Source: an uncultured Agathobaculum sp. (GTDB taxonomy: Bacteria > Bacillota > Clostridia > Oscillospirales > Butyricicoccaceae). Taken from it: a stretch of 5,591 nt of DNA. Below the pieces are notes generated by a model. That model had not been told where the DNA came from, ran no database searches, and saw nothing but the letters and a program-made list of their open reading frames with translations. The stretch is from the NCBI GenBank assembly GCA_944376955.1, contig CALWEB010000008.1, positions 1 through 5,591 on the forward strand, read 5' to 3'. A program made the translations under genes and the position numbers. Positions 1 to 5,554 of the stretch are shown here, in pieces (within the stretch, counting starts at the first letter, position 1; every line of letters begins with the position of its first letter).

Positions 1-68
1 TCCGGCAGCGGCGTGGTATCCTCGCCGTCATGCAGTACCGCCGTATTGACGATAAACTTGCCCTGCAT
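1..68 (-). CDS. Possible 5' end of a hypothetical gene, cut by the window edge
   Basis: An open frame starts at an ATG at 66-68 and runs off the left edge after 22 codons, beginning MQGKFIVNTAVLHDGE. Most third codon positions are G or C, as in the urease genes, and the peptide looks protein-like. No Shine-Dalgarno sequence precedes the ATG, and the frame stays open upstream to a TAG near 132-134, so the true start is uncertain. A TATAAT-like box lies just upstream on the same strand. I do not recognise the product. The opposite strand is also open here and ends with a stop near 98-100, so the coding strand itself is not settled. Confidence 0.3.
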   Translation of the reverse strand, partial: MQGKFIVNTAVLHDGEDTTPLP

Positions 69-100
69 ATGAAATGCGAAGATATTATAGAAGAAGTATG

Positions 101-127
101 AAAAAAAACATAGAATTGGTTCGCCAA
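101..127 (-). terminator. Weak terminator-like hairpin and T-run after the urease operon
   Basis: Read on the minus strand, a 4-bp stem (TTGG/CCAA, loop CGAA) at 116-127 is followed seven bases later by eight consecutive T at 101-108. The stem is short and A/T-containing and the gap to the T-run is longer than usual, so this would be a poor intrinsic terminator. It is nevertheless the only hairpin with a T-run downstream of ureD in the window, which makes it the best visible candidate for the end of the urease transcript. Confidence 0.22.
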
Positions 128-141
128 ACTCCTAAGAGATC

Positions 142-182
142 GGTGGGCTGTACCGGAGTGGAATCTGCGGATTGTGTCCACC
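142..182. repeat. Nested stem-loop in the ureD downstream region
   Basis: GGTGG at 142-146 is complementary to CCACC at 178-182. Within the enclosed sequence AATC (162-165) pairs with GATT (170-173) around a four-base loop TGCG. It lies 20 bases from the larger inverted repeat at 203-264, so the two may belong to one folded element. The pairing is seen directly; any function is unknown, and either strand could be the transcribed one. Confidence 0.35.
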
Positions 183-202
183 TGACTTTAATATTGGAAG
201 GA

Positions 203-264
203 GAAGCGAACGGTACTCTTCTGCACCTCCGACAAGCGCACCCAGAAGATTACCGGGTAGCTTC
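203..264. repeat. Long imperfect inverted repeat (18 bp of stem) downstream of ureD
   Basis: CGGTACTCTTCTG at 211-223 pairs with CAGAAGATTACCG at 243-255 over 13 positions with one mismatch, around a 19-base loop (224-242). An outer stem GAAGC (203-207) with GCTTC (260-264) encloses it, separated by small internal bulges (208-210 and 256-259). It starts 45 bases after the ureD stop. No T-run follows directly on either strand, so it is not a standard terminator. It could stabilise the 3' end of the ure mRNA, be a separate structured RNA, or be the palindromic part of a small mobile element. Confidence 0.5.
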
Positions 265-309
265 ATGATGCTGGGATTGCAGCCGAAACCGTATCTGGCG
301 GAAAGGAAG

Positions 310-1065
310 CTAGTGACCGGCGGAAAACGCACAAAACAGCTGATAGACCGCGTCCCCACTTGTTGCCAGTGCGCGGACGCACACCCCGCGCACCGCACGG
401 CTCACGCCGATCAGACCGTCCGGAAGTGCGTCTGCCCGCCGCGCCATTTCCAGTACGCGTTCCTCCCACGCCGAGCCATAGACGTACAGCAACCCCTGAT
501 GGGTGAAACCCTGCCACTGTCCCAGACCGGCATGATTGATGTGTACAGGGTCGAGCCGGGTATGTTCGGCAAATACCAGTTGGCCGTCTACCGTCACTTG
601 CAGGCGGCTATCCAGCTGCCGCAGCTGGAACCGTTCGCCCCGTCCGACCCGGCCGCACGCCAAAACCTCTGCGTAGACAAACCGGCAGTCCTTTGCCAGC
701 GACACCTGTGTCTCGCTTCGGAAATCGCTTCCTGCAAAAGGGATAACCGGCTGTGGCAGAAAGCGCACATGCGCCCCCTCCCCAACGGACAGTCGGATAT
801 GCCGCGCAGCGTAACCCTCACCGGTGTTGAATACCTTTTCATAGCCCTGTGTGTAAACCGCAACGTTCGAGCCGCCCTCAAACCGGTATTCCGCATTCAG
901 CGTGTCGCCGGCCAGCAGGCCGGCCGACGCTGCCATAACCATCAGGTCGGTGCGGTCGCCGCGCACAAACGGGCGCATGATCTTATAAGGTGCGGTGCAG
1001 AACACGTCTTGCAGGCGCGTACCGCCGCCATGCCGGACGGTTTGCAGATACAGACGGCTGTCCAT
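310..1065 (-). CDS. ureD: Urease accessory protein UreD (UreH)
   Basis: UreD (called UreH in Helicobacter and some Firmicutes) binds apo-urease directly. With UreF and UreG it forms the complex through which nickel reaches the active site. The 251-residue product shows family blocks in order: PYKIMRPF (26-33), SAGLLAGD (47-54), the YEKVFNT segment (75-81), PQPVIPFAGSDF (104-115) and ACGRVGRGE (136-144). The ATG overlaps the ureG stop as TAATG, and GAGG at 1073-1076 gives a ribosome binding site, so the start is well supported and expression is probably coupled to ureG. It is the last gene of the operon. From memory of Helicobacter UreH, the C-terminus after the conserved CVRALA segment (residues 229-234) is about ten residues short. 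The last residues, FSAGH, fall where the sequence character changes, so the tail may have been altered by a junction. Function should be retained. Confidence 0.93.
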   Translation of the reverse strand: MDSRLYLQTVRHGGGTRLQDVFCTAPYKIMRPFVRGDRTDLMVMAASAGLLAGDTLNAEYRFEGGSNVAVYTQGYEKVFNTGEGYAARHIRLSVGEGAHVRFLPQPVIPFAGSDFRSETQVSLAKDCRFVYAEVLACGRVGRGERFQLRQLDSRLQVTVDGQLVFAEHTRLDPVHINHAGLGQWQGFTHQGLLYVYGSAWEERVLEMARRADALPDGLIGVSRAVRGVCVRALATSGDAVYQLFCAFSAGH

Positions 1066-1673
1066 TATCGGTCCTCGAACAGCACGTCGGTCTGGATCCA
1101 GCGGACAACCTCATCCAGCCCTTCGCCGCTGACCAGATTGGTAAACAGGAATTTGCGCCCCTCGCGCATCCGCTCGCTGTCGCGCGCCATCACTTCCAGA
1201 CTGGCGCCGACGAGCGGGGCTAAGTCGGTTTTGTTGATCACCAGCAGGTCACTCCGCGTCACCCCCGGGCCGCCTTTGCGCGGGATTTTTTCGCCCTGTG
1301 CCACGTCGATGACGTAAATGGACGCGTCGGCCAAATCTGGGCTAAAGGTGGCGGACAGGTTATCGCCACCCGATTCAATAAAAATGATCTCAACATCCGG
1401 AAAGCGCTCGGCCATCTCCTCGACTGCCTCCAGATTCATCGAGCAGTCCTCGCGAATGGCCGTGTGCGGACAGCCGCCGGTTTCCACGCCCATGATGCGC
1501 TCTGGCGGCAGGCAGGAGTTGCGCGTCAGGAATTCGGCGTCCTCCTTGGTGTAGATGTCGTTGGTGATGACGCAGATGCTGTATTGTCCGCTCATGCGCC
1601 GCGTCAAGCGCTCGATCAGCGCGGTTTTGCCCGAGCCGACCGGCCCGCCGATGCCGATTTTGATATAACCCAT
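1065..1673 (-). CDS. ureG: Urease accessory GTPase UreG
   Basis: UreG is the SIMIBI-class GTPase whose nucleotide-dependent dimerisation carries nickel from UreE to the UreD-UreF-apo-urease complex and drives metallocentre assembly. The 202 residues match the usual length. The Walker A loop GPVGSGKT is at residues 10-17, the metal-binding Cys-Pro-His motif at 68-70 (within ETGGCPH), the invariant ESGGDN at 100-105, the KGGPG loop at 133-137, and the guanine-specificity motif NKTD at 147-150. All nucleotide and metal residues I would look for are present. The ATG is preceded at seven bases by a good ribosome binding site (AAGGAGA, 1681-1687), in a 23-base gap after ureF. The stop overlaps the ureD start by one base. 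It differs from hydrogenase HypB, which shares the fold, by its CPH and ESGGDN motifs and by its operon. Identification is secure. Confidence 0.98.
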   Translation of the reverse strand: MGYIKIGIGGPVGSGKTALIERLTRRMSGQYSICVITNDIYTKEDAEFLTRNSCLPPERIMGVETGGCPHTAIREDCSMNLEAVEEMAERFPDVEIIFIESGGDNLSATFSPDLADASIYVIDVAQGEKIPRKGGPGVTRSDLLVINKTDLAPLVGASLEVMARDSERMREGRKFLFTNLVSGEGLDEVVRWIQTDVLFEDR

Positions 1674-1685
1674 CGTTCCCTCTCC

Positions 1686-1707
1686 TTAGCTCATATTTAA
1701 CTCATAT
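1686..1707. repeat. 11-bp tandem duplication spanning the ureF stop codon
   Basis: On the minus strand ATATGAGTTAA (1697-1707) is followed directly by ATATGAGCTAA (1686-1696), ten of eleven bases identical. The first copy encodes the ureF terminal Met-Ser-stop. The second is an untranslated echo whose last bases run into the ureG ribosome binding site (AAGGAGA). It looks like a small slippage duplication that lengthened the ureF-ureG spacer. Confidence 0.6.
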
Positions 1708-2377
1708 ATAGTCTGGTGTACAGGGTTTCGTGCTGCATCGCCAGAATATCAAATGCCGCGCCGCTGACACCCAGATCGTCGGGCGTGACCGTCTGCGCGG
1801 CCTGCACGGCTTGCAGCAGCGCGGGCAGGCTGTCCCGCAGCACGCGCTGGGCTTCCAGCTGGCGCAGCGGCACGCATTTGGCCGCGTGCGTCGTCATGGC
1901 GCTCAGCAGGGAATAGCCGTAAATGGTCAGCGCCTCCTGCGCATCCACACCATGCCCGGCCGCAAACAAGCCGACCGCGATCGGATGCTGGCCGGTGCAG
2001 TTCCCCCGCCGGATATGCGCATGGTACGTTTCCAGCACCGGAAGCGGCGCAATCTGTGCGGCCGCCTTGAGCAGCCGGATACACAGTTTCGCACTCCCCT
2101 GCCGTACCTCCATTGGCGCGCGCAGCGCGGTATACAGCTGGTCGAGTGCTATCCAAGCCGCCTCATCCTCCGCGTTTTGCATGGCCAGTGCCATCACGCC
2201 CAGCTCCTGATAGGGCGCTACTGCCAGATAATCCGTCAGATACCGTCCCAGCTGCTCCGCCGAGTCGATCAGGCCGCGCTGCACGAAGGTTTCCAGCCCG
2301 TTCGACAGCGTAAACGCGCCGATCGGGAACAGGCTGTCGCAGATTTGCAGCATATACAGCCGCCGCAGCTCATCCAT
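1697..2377 (-). CDS. ureF: Urease accessory protein UreF
   Basis: UreF is an all-helical chaperone that binds UreD and recruits UreG, and is thought to gate GTP hydrolysis so that nickel insertion is faithful. The 226-residue product carries the signature N-terminal block DSLFPIGAFTLSNGLET (14-30), HPIAVGLFA (131-139), the helix with AMTTHAAKCVPLRQLE (160-175), and the family C-terminal ending RLYMS. The chosen ATG at 2375-2377 lies inside the 3' end of ureE, overlapping by 8 bases. The frame is open further upstream, but that part overlaps ureE entirely and is not UreF-like. There is no purine-rich ribosome binding site before this ATG; the preceding bases are the repetitive His codons of the UreE tail. 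Translation is therefore probably coupled to termination of ureE. Family identity is clear; the exact start is inferred from homology and the overlap. Confidence 0.94.
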   Translation of the reverse strand: MDELRRLYMLQICDSLFPIGAFTLSNGLETFVQRGLIDSAEQLGRYLTDYLAVAPYQELGVMALAMQNAEDEAAWIALDQLYTALRAPMEVRQGSAKLCIRLLKAAAQIAPLPVLETYHAHIRRGNCTGQHPIAVGLFAAGHGVDAQEALTIYGYSLLSAMTTHAAKCVPLRQLEAQRVLRDSLPALLQAVQAAQTVTPDDLGVSGAAFDILAMQHETLYTRLYMS

Positions 2378-2840
2378 GGGCGTGGCTGTGCGTGTGACTG
2401 TGTTCGCCTGCGCCATGCGCGCGGCAGGCCACATAATCGGAAAAGTCCGCGCACACCTGTTTGGCATCGAACCCCAGACGCTGCAAATACAGCAGCGTCG
2501 GCTCGTCGTAAGGGACGCTGACCGTATGCTCCTCGATCTTGAGCGGCAGGTGGCGGTTGCCCAGCTCAAAGCACAGCCGTCCCATTTCCTGCATCGTGTT
2601 GACGTGCGTCTGGATGAGCGGGGCGGGCGCGATCTGCACCACATAGCGTTTGCCGTCCTGTTCGGCGATCACATCGCCCGCGTGCAGCGGCACGCCGACG
2701 CAGACGCCCAGCTCGGTGCCGTCCGCCGCCGTCTTGGCGATGCGCTTTTTTTCGGTTTCAAACCACGCAAACTCCACGGGCACAACCTCGCCCGCCGGAT
2801 GCTGCGCGTTCACATTTCCCAGAATTTTATCTGCAATCAC
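2370..2840 (-). CDS. ureE: Urease nickel metallochaperone UreE
   Basis: UreE is a dimeric cytoplasmic nickel carrier that hands Ni(II) to UreG for urease maturation. The 156-residue protein has the expected two-domain layout: an N-terminal peptide-binding-like domain (about 1-70) and a C-terminal metal-binding domain. The latter contains FELGNRHLPL (91-100), whose His97 matches the invariant dimer-interface nickel ligand of the family. The tail is His-rich: six histidines in the last eleven residues (HSHTHSHAHG end), giving extra nickel-binding capacity as in the Klebsiella protein, though shorter. The start is GTG at 2838-2840, preceded by AAGGAGG at 2851-2857 with a ten-base gap. No ATG lies near it in frame. 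ureC ends 15 bases upstream and ureF begins within its last eight bases. Presence of a His-tail fits an organism that buffers nickel in the cytoplasm. Identification is secure. Confidence 0.96.
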   Translation of the reverse strand: MIADKILGNVNAQHPAGEVVPVEFAWFETEKKRIAKTAADGTELGVCVGVPLHAGDVIAEQDGKRYVVQIAPAPLIQTHVNTMQEMGRLCFELGNRHLPLKIEEHTVSVPYDEPTLLYLQRLGFDAKQVCADFSDYVACRAHGAGEHSHTHSHAHG

Positions 2841-2850
2841 CGGTTTGTGT

Positions 2851-2857
2851 CCTCCTT
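2851..2857 (-). promoter_or_regulatory. Ribosome binding site deciding the GTG start of ureE
   Basis: AAGGAGG on the minus strand shares bases with the ureC TAA stop (2856-2858) and lies ten bases before GTG at 2838-2840. It supports the GTG start, since no alternative ATG sits at a suitable distance. The overlap of stop codon and ribosome binding site ties the two genes tightly together. Confidence 0.8.
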
Positions 2858-4568
2858 AGAATAGGAAATACCGCTGGGCGAGCGCCAGCTCGGAAAACGG
2901 CTCACAGGTGACCGGCTCTCCGTCCACGGTAACCGTGTAGGTTTCCGGATCGACCCGCACATCTGCAATCACATCGTTGTGCCGCATGTCTCGCTTGCCG
3001 ATATCACGGCAGTGCGACACCGGCAGAACCGTGCGCGCAAGGCCGAGCTGTCCGGCGATGTCGTGTTCATAAGCATAGCGCGACACAAAGGTGACGCAGG
3101 ATGCTGCCAGTGCCTTGCCGTGCGCACCGAACATGTCGGTGTAGACCACCGGTTCGGGCGTCGGGATGGATGCGTTCGCGTCACCCATACGGGAGGCCGC
3201 AATCGCGCCCGACTTGAGCACCATCTCCGGCTTGGCGCCGAACATCGCAGGCTGCCAGAGTACGAGATCGGCCAGCTTGCCCACCTCGACCGAGCCAACA
3301 TAGTCGGAAATGCCGTGCGTGATGGCGGGGTTGATTGTGTATTTGGAAATGTATCGCTTGACGCGGGCGTTGTCGCTGCGCTCGCTGTCGCCCGGAAGCG
3401 GGCCGCGCTGCTTTTTCATTTTGTCCGCGGTCTGCCATGTGCGGGTGATGACCTCACCCACGCGTCCCATCGCCTGCGAGTCGCTTGACATCATCGAAAA
3501 AATACCCATATCATGCAGCACGTCCTCGGCGGCGATGGTCTCCGGCCGGATGCGGCTGTCCGCAAAAGCCACGTCCTCCGGATTGTCCTTGTCGAGGTGG
3601 TGGCAGACCATCAGCATGTCCAGATGCTCGTCGATGGTGTTGCGGGTGTAGGGCATAGTTGGGTTGGTAGACGAGGGCAGCACATAGTCAAACGCCGACG
3701 CGCGGATGATATCCGGCGCATGGCCGCCGCCCGCGCCCTCGGTATGATAAGTATGGATGGCGCGCCCGCGGAACGCTGCAATGGTATCCTCGACGCAGCC
3801 GGTCTCGTTGAGTGTGTCCGTGTGGATGGACACCTGCACGTCGTACTTTTCCGCCACCGAAAGGCAGCAATCAATCACGGCGGGTGTGCTGCCCCAGTCC
3901 TCGTGGAGTTTGAGCCCGGCTGCGCCCGCTTCGATCTGCTCGGCCAGCGGCGCTTCCGACGAGCAGTTACCTTTCCCGAGAAACGCCACGTTGATGGGCA
4001 AATCCTCGGCACTTTGCAGCATCCGCGCCAGATGGAACGCACCCGGCGTGCAGGTGGTGGCGTTGGTGCCGTCCGCCGGGCCGGTGCCGCCGCCGATCAT
4101 GGTCGTCACCCCCGAGTACAGCGCCGTCCGCACCTGCGTCGGGGAGATGAAGTGGATGTGGCTGTCAATGCCGCCTGCGGTCAGGATCAGCCCTTCGCCT
4201 GCAATGGCTTCGGTCGATGCACCGATCACCATGCCCGGTGTTACGCCGTCCATGACATGCGGGTTGCCTGCCTTACCGATGCCTGCAATTTTGCCGTCCC
4301 GGATGCCGACGTCGGCCTTGTAAATACCCGTGCAGTCCACAATCAGCGCGTTGGTGATGACCGTATCCAGACAGTCCGCGTCCGTGTGTGTGCAGGATTG
4401 CCCCATGCCGTCGCGCAGGCTCTTGCCGCCGCCGAATTTGGCTTCATCCCCGTAAACGGTCAGATCTTTTTCCACCTCAATCACCAGCGCGGTATCCGCC
4501 AGCCGCACGCGGTCGCCCGTCGTGGGGCCGTACATGAGCGCATAGTCTTTTCTCGAAATTTCGATCAT
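2856..4568 (-). CDS. ureC: Urease alpha subunit UreC, catalytic (EC 3.5.1.5)
   Basis: UreC is the catalytic subunit, an amidohydrolase-fold protein that hydrolyses urea to ammonia and carbamate at a di-nickel centre in the cytoplasm. The 570 residues are the standard length. All active-site residues are visible, offset by +3 from Klebsiella numbering: His137 and His139 (SHIHF), carbamylated bridging Lys220 (KLHEDWG), His249 (SIHTD), His275 (YHTEGAGGGHAPD), flap Cys322 and catalytic His323 (VCHHLD), and Asp363 (SSDSQAMGR). The N-terminal MYGPTTGDRVRLADT block and the C-terminal RYFLF ending are typical. The ATG overlaps the ureAB stop as ATGA and has GGAGG at 4576-4580, seven bases before it. 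No frameshift or missing residue was found. The gene should encode a working enzyme once UreD, UreE, UreF and UreG load nickel. Confidence 0.99.
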   Translation of the reverse strand: MIEISRKDYALMYGPTTGDRVRLADTALVIEVEKDLTVYGDEAKFGGGKSLRDGMGQSCTHTDADCLDTVITNALIVDCTGIYKADVGIRDGKIAGIGKAGNPHVMDGVTPGMVIGASTEAIAGEGLILTAGGIDSHIHFISPTQVRTALYSGVTTMIGGGTGPADGTNATTCTPGAFHLARMLQSAEDLPINVAFLGKGNCSSEAPLAEQIEAGAAGLKLHEDWGSTPAVIDCCLSVAEKYDVQVSIHTDTLNETGCVEDTIAAFRGRAIHTYHTEGAGGGHAPDIIRASAFDYVLPSSTNPTMPYTRNTIDEHLDMLMVCHHLDKDNPEDVAFADSRIRPETIAAEDVLHDMGIFSMMSSDSQAMGRVGEVITRTWQTADKMKKQRGPLPGDSERSDNARVKRYISKYTINPAITHGISDYVGSVEVGKLADLVLWQPAMFGAKPEMVLKSGAIAASRMGDANASIPTPEPVVYTDMFGAHGKALAASCVTFVSRYAYEHDIAGQLGLARTVLPVSHCRDIGKRDMRHNDVIADVRVDPETYTVTVDGEPVTCEPFSELALAQRYFLF

Positions 4569-5257
4569 TGGTCGTCCTCCATGCCCAAAAAGCCCAACGC
4601 CTTCGCCTTTTTGAATGCGGCCTCACGTACCGCTGGATCGTCCATCGCACCATTACATAACCCGTTCAGGCCGCACCCTTCCCGCGTACCGCCAATTTCC
4701 GTCAGACGGACGGTTTTGGTCTCGCCCGGTTCAAAGCGCACTGCTGTGCCCGAGGGGATGTCCAGCCGCATCCCCCATGCCGCACGGCGGTCAAACCGCA
4801 GACGGGCGTTGACCTCAAAAAAGTGGATGTGCGAGCCGACCTGAATCGGGCGGTCGGCTGTGCTGACGACCGCTACCTCGGCAGTTGCCCGTCCCTCATT
4901 AATGCGGATGACCCCATCCGCGCACAGCACCTCGCCGGGCACCAGTCGCCCAGTGGTGGGGATGGGATCATGTACGGTCACGAGTTTGGTGCCGTCGGGG
5001 AAGGTCGCTTCCACCTGAATTTCGTGTATCATCTCGGCCACACCGTCCATGACCTCGTCCTCAGTCAGAATTTTGCGCCCCGCCTGCATCAGCTCGGCCA
5101 CGGTACGGCCGTCGCGCGCCAGCTCCGCGATCTCGCTTGAGATCAACGCGACCGCCTCCGGGTAGTTGAGCCGCAGGCCGCGCGCGCGGCGCTCCTTTGC
5201 CACGCTGCCAGCAAGGTGTAACAGCAGCTTATCGGTTTCTCTTGGCGTTAAACGCAT
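4565..5257 (-). CDS. ureAB: Fused urease gamma-beta subunit UreAB
   Basis: One 230-residue chain joins the two small structural subunits of urease. Residues 1 to about 100 are UreA/gamma (MRLTPRETDKLLLHLAG start, LNYPEAVALIS at 30-40, DGVAEMIHEIQVEATFPDGT at 71-90). Residues from about 104 are UreB/beta (GRLVPGEV, RINEG at 118-122, VGSHIHFFEVN at 140-150, RLDIPSGTAVRFEPGE at 164-179, IGG at 188-190). The junction HDPIPTTGRLVPGE has no stop or frame change. Most bacteria encode UreA (about 100 residues) and UreB (about 105-120) separately. The fused form is best known from Helicobacter, where the gene is called ureA and the catalytic subunit ureB. Compared with my memory of Helicobacter UreA (238 residues), this chain stops about eight residues earlier. 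The ATG follows AAGGAGG (5264-5270) at a good distance. Assembly with UreC into at least a trimer of heterodimers is expected. Confidence 0.97.
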   Translation of the reverse strand: MRLTPRETDKLLLHLAGSVAKERRARGLRLNYPEAVALISSEIAELARDGRTVAELMQAGRKILTEDEVMDGVAEMIHEIQVEATFPDGTKLVTVHDPIPTTGRLVPGEVLCADGVIRINEGRATAEVAVVSTADRPIQVGSHIHFFEVNARLRFDRRAAWGMRLDIPSGTAVRFEPGETKTVRLTEIGGTREGCGLNGLCNGAMDDPAVREAAFKKAKALGFLGMEDDQ

Positions 5258-5263
5258 ATACTT

Positions 5264-5270
5264 CCTCCTT
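5264..5270 (-). promoter_or_regulatory. Strong ribosome binding site of ureAB, overlapping an upstream stop
   Basis: AAGGAGG on the minus strand, six bases before the ureAB ATG, shares one base with the TAA (5270-5272) that ends the transporter-like fragment. This spacing shows that the fragment and ureAB were once, or still are, consecutive genes of one operon. Confidence 0.85.
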
Positions 5271-5446
5271 TACGCCGCCGTACGTGCAGTCGATGCACGC
5301 AGCACTGCCCCCGCTGCCAGCGCCAACCCAAACACCAGCGCGCAGCCGATCAGGCCCGCCGCGCTGGACGAGAGCGCGCCCTCGACCGCGTGCAGAGCAT
5401 AGTCGGGCAGCAGGGTCGTGGCGTCTTGGATGCGGTCCAGCATCAT
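5270..5446 (-). pseudogene. C-terminal fragment of a nickel/cobalt ECF transporter membrane component (NikN/PDGLE-like)
   Basis: The 58 residues from ATG 5446 to TAA 5270 read like the end of NikM-N/CbiM-type membrane proteins of ECF nickel/cobalt transporters: RIQDATTLLPDYAL (5-18), then a Ser/Ala/Gly turn and one membrane segment GLIGCALVFGLALAAGAVL (31-49). The LPDY motif followed by an AG-rich helix is characteristic of the PDGLE domain. A full NikN has two membrane helices and about 90-100 residues, and CbiM-type fusions are far longer, so the N-terminal part is missing. The frame is closed upstream by TGA at 5486-5488, and the ATG has no ribosome binding site. Codon use is GC-rich like the urease genes, but the sequence beyond 5447 is not. 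I infer a truncated gene left over from a nickel-uptake operon; a short expressed peptide is possible. Family assignment is from motif memory, moderately sure. Confidence 0.6.
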
Positions 5447-5467
5447 GTGTACCGCTGATGTGTTACC
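5440..5467. repeat. Two adjacent imperfect 14-base direct repeats at the composition junction
   Basis: GCATCATGTGTACC (5440-5453) is followed immediately by GCTGATGTGTTACC (5454-5467). With one gap in each they share about twelve bases. The pair straddles the point where transporter-like coding sequence stops. It could be a chance similarity, a slippage product, or the trace of a recombination or insertion event. Confidence 0.35.
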
Positions 5468-5479
5468 ATATCGCTCTGC

Positions 5480-5507
5480 ATAATGTCAGCCCATCGCCCA
5501 TTGACAA
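5480..5507 (-). promoter_or_regulatory. Candidate sigma-70-type promoter for the urease transcript
   Basis: On the minus strand TTGTCA (5502-5507, five of six to the -35 consensus) is followed after 16 bases by CATTAT (5480-5485, four of six to the -10 consensus). Transcription would start near 5473, upstream of the transporter fragment, and could carry the whole ure operon. It is the best-scoring pair I found by eye in the right flank, but by-eye promoter calls are weak. An upstream promoter outside the window is equally possible. Confidence 0.28.
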
Positions 5508-5554
5508 GCTATGTATCAGGCCCACGGTCACAAATATTAGACCATGTTAAAGAG

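Larger units (their letters stand above)
69..309. other. Intergenic region downstream of ureD with structured inverted repeats
   Basis: No gene is supported in this stretch. Base composition is near 50% GC, clearly lower than the urease genes. Short open frames exist on both strands (for example 98-268 plus and 132-309 minus), but none has a convincing ribosome binding site or a family I recognise. The stretch holds two stem-loops (142-182 and 203-264) and a small hairpin beside an eight-base A/T run (101-127). It could be an untranslated 3' region, a structured RNA, or the remnant of a repeated element. Confidence 0.5.

Noticed and set aside
203..264. Integron attC site
   Set aside because: The inverted repeat has about the right size and shape, but I see no GTTRRRY core with its complementary partner at the ends, and there is no integrase or cassette context.
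74..268. Small plus-strand gene (64 codons, or 57 from the ATG at 98) downstream of ureD
   Set aside because: Its ribosome binding site is poor, no family is recognisable, and it runs through both stem-loops, so the open frame is better explained by a structured or repeated sequence.
172..1317. A 381-codon open frame on the plus strand across ureD and part of ureG
   Set aside because: Most of it is antisense to genes with clear motifs. Only the first part (before 310) lies outside them, and that part is treated as a possible repeat element, not a gene.
1749..2156. Second minus-strand open frame inside ureF (135 codons)
   Set aside because: It is an out-of-frame shadow of ureF with no domain and no ribosome binding site.
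2378..2644. N-terminal extension of UreF in the same open frame
   Set aside because: This part overlaps ureE completely, its peptide is Arg/Ser-rich and unlike UreF, and the family N-terminal block begins just after the ATG at 2377.
3513..4844. A 443-codon open frame on the plus strand antisense to ureC and ureAB
   Set aside because: It is the mirror of GC-rich coding sequence. The opposite strand encodes complete UreC with all active-site residues, and the plus-strand peptide is Arg/Ala/His-rich with no recognisable domain.
5501..5506. Perfect TTGACA on the plus strand as a rightward -35 box
   Set aside because: No acceptable -10 box lies 15-19 bases downstream; the nearest A/T-rich hexamer is about 27 bases away.
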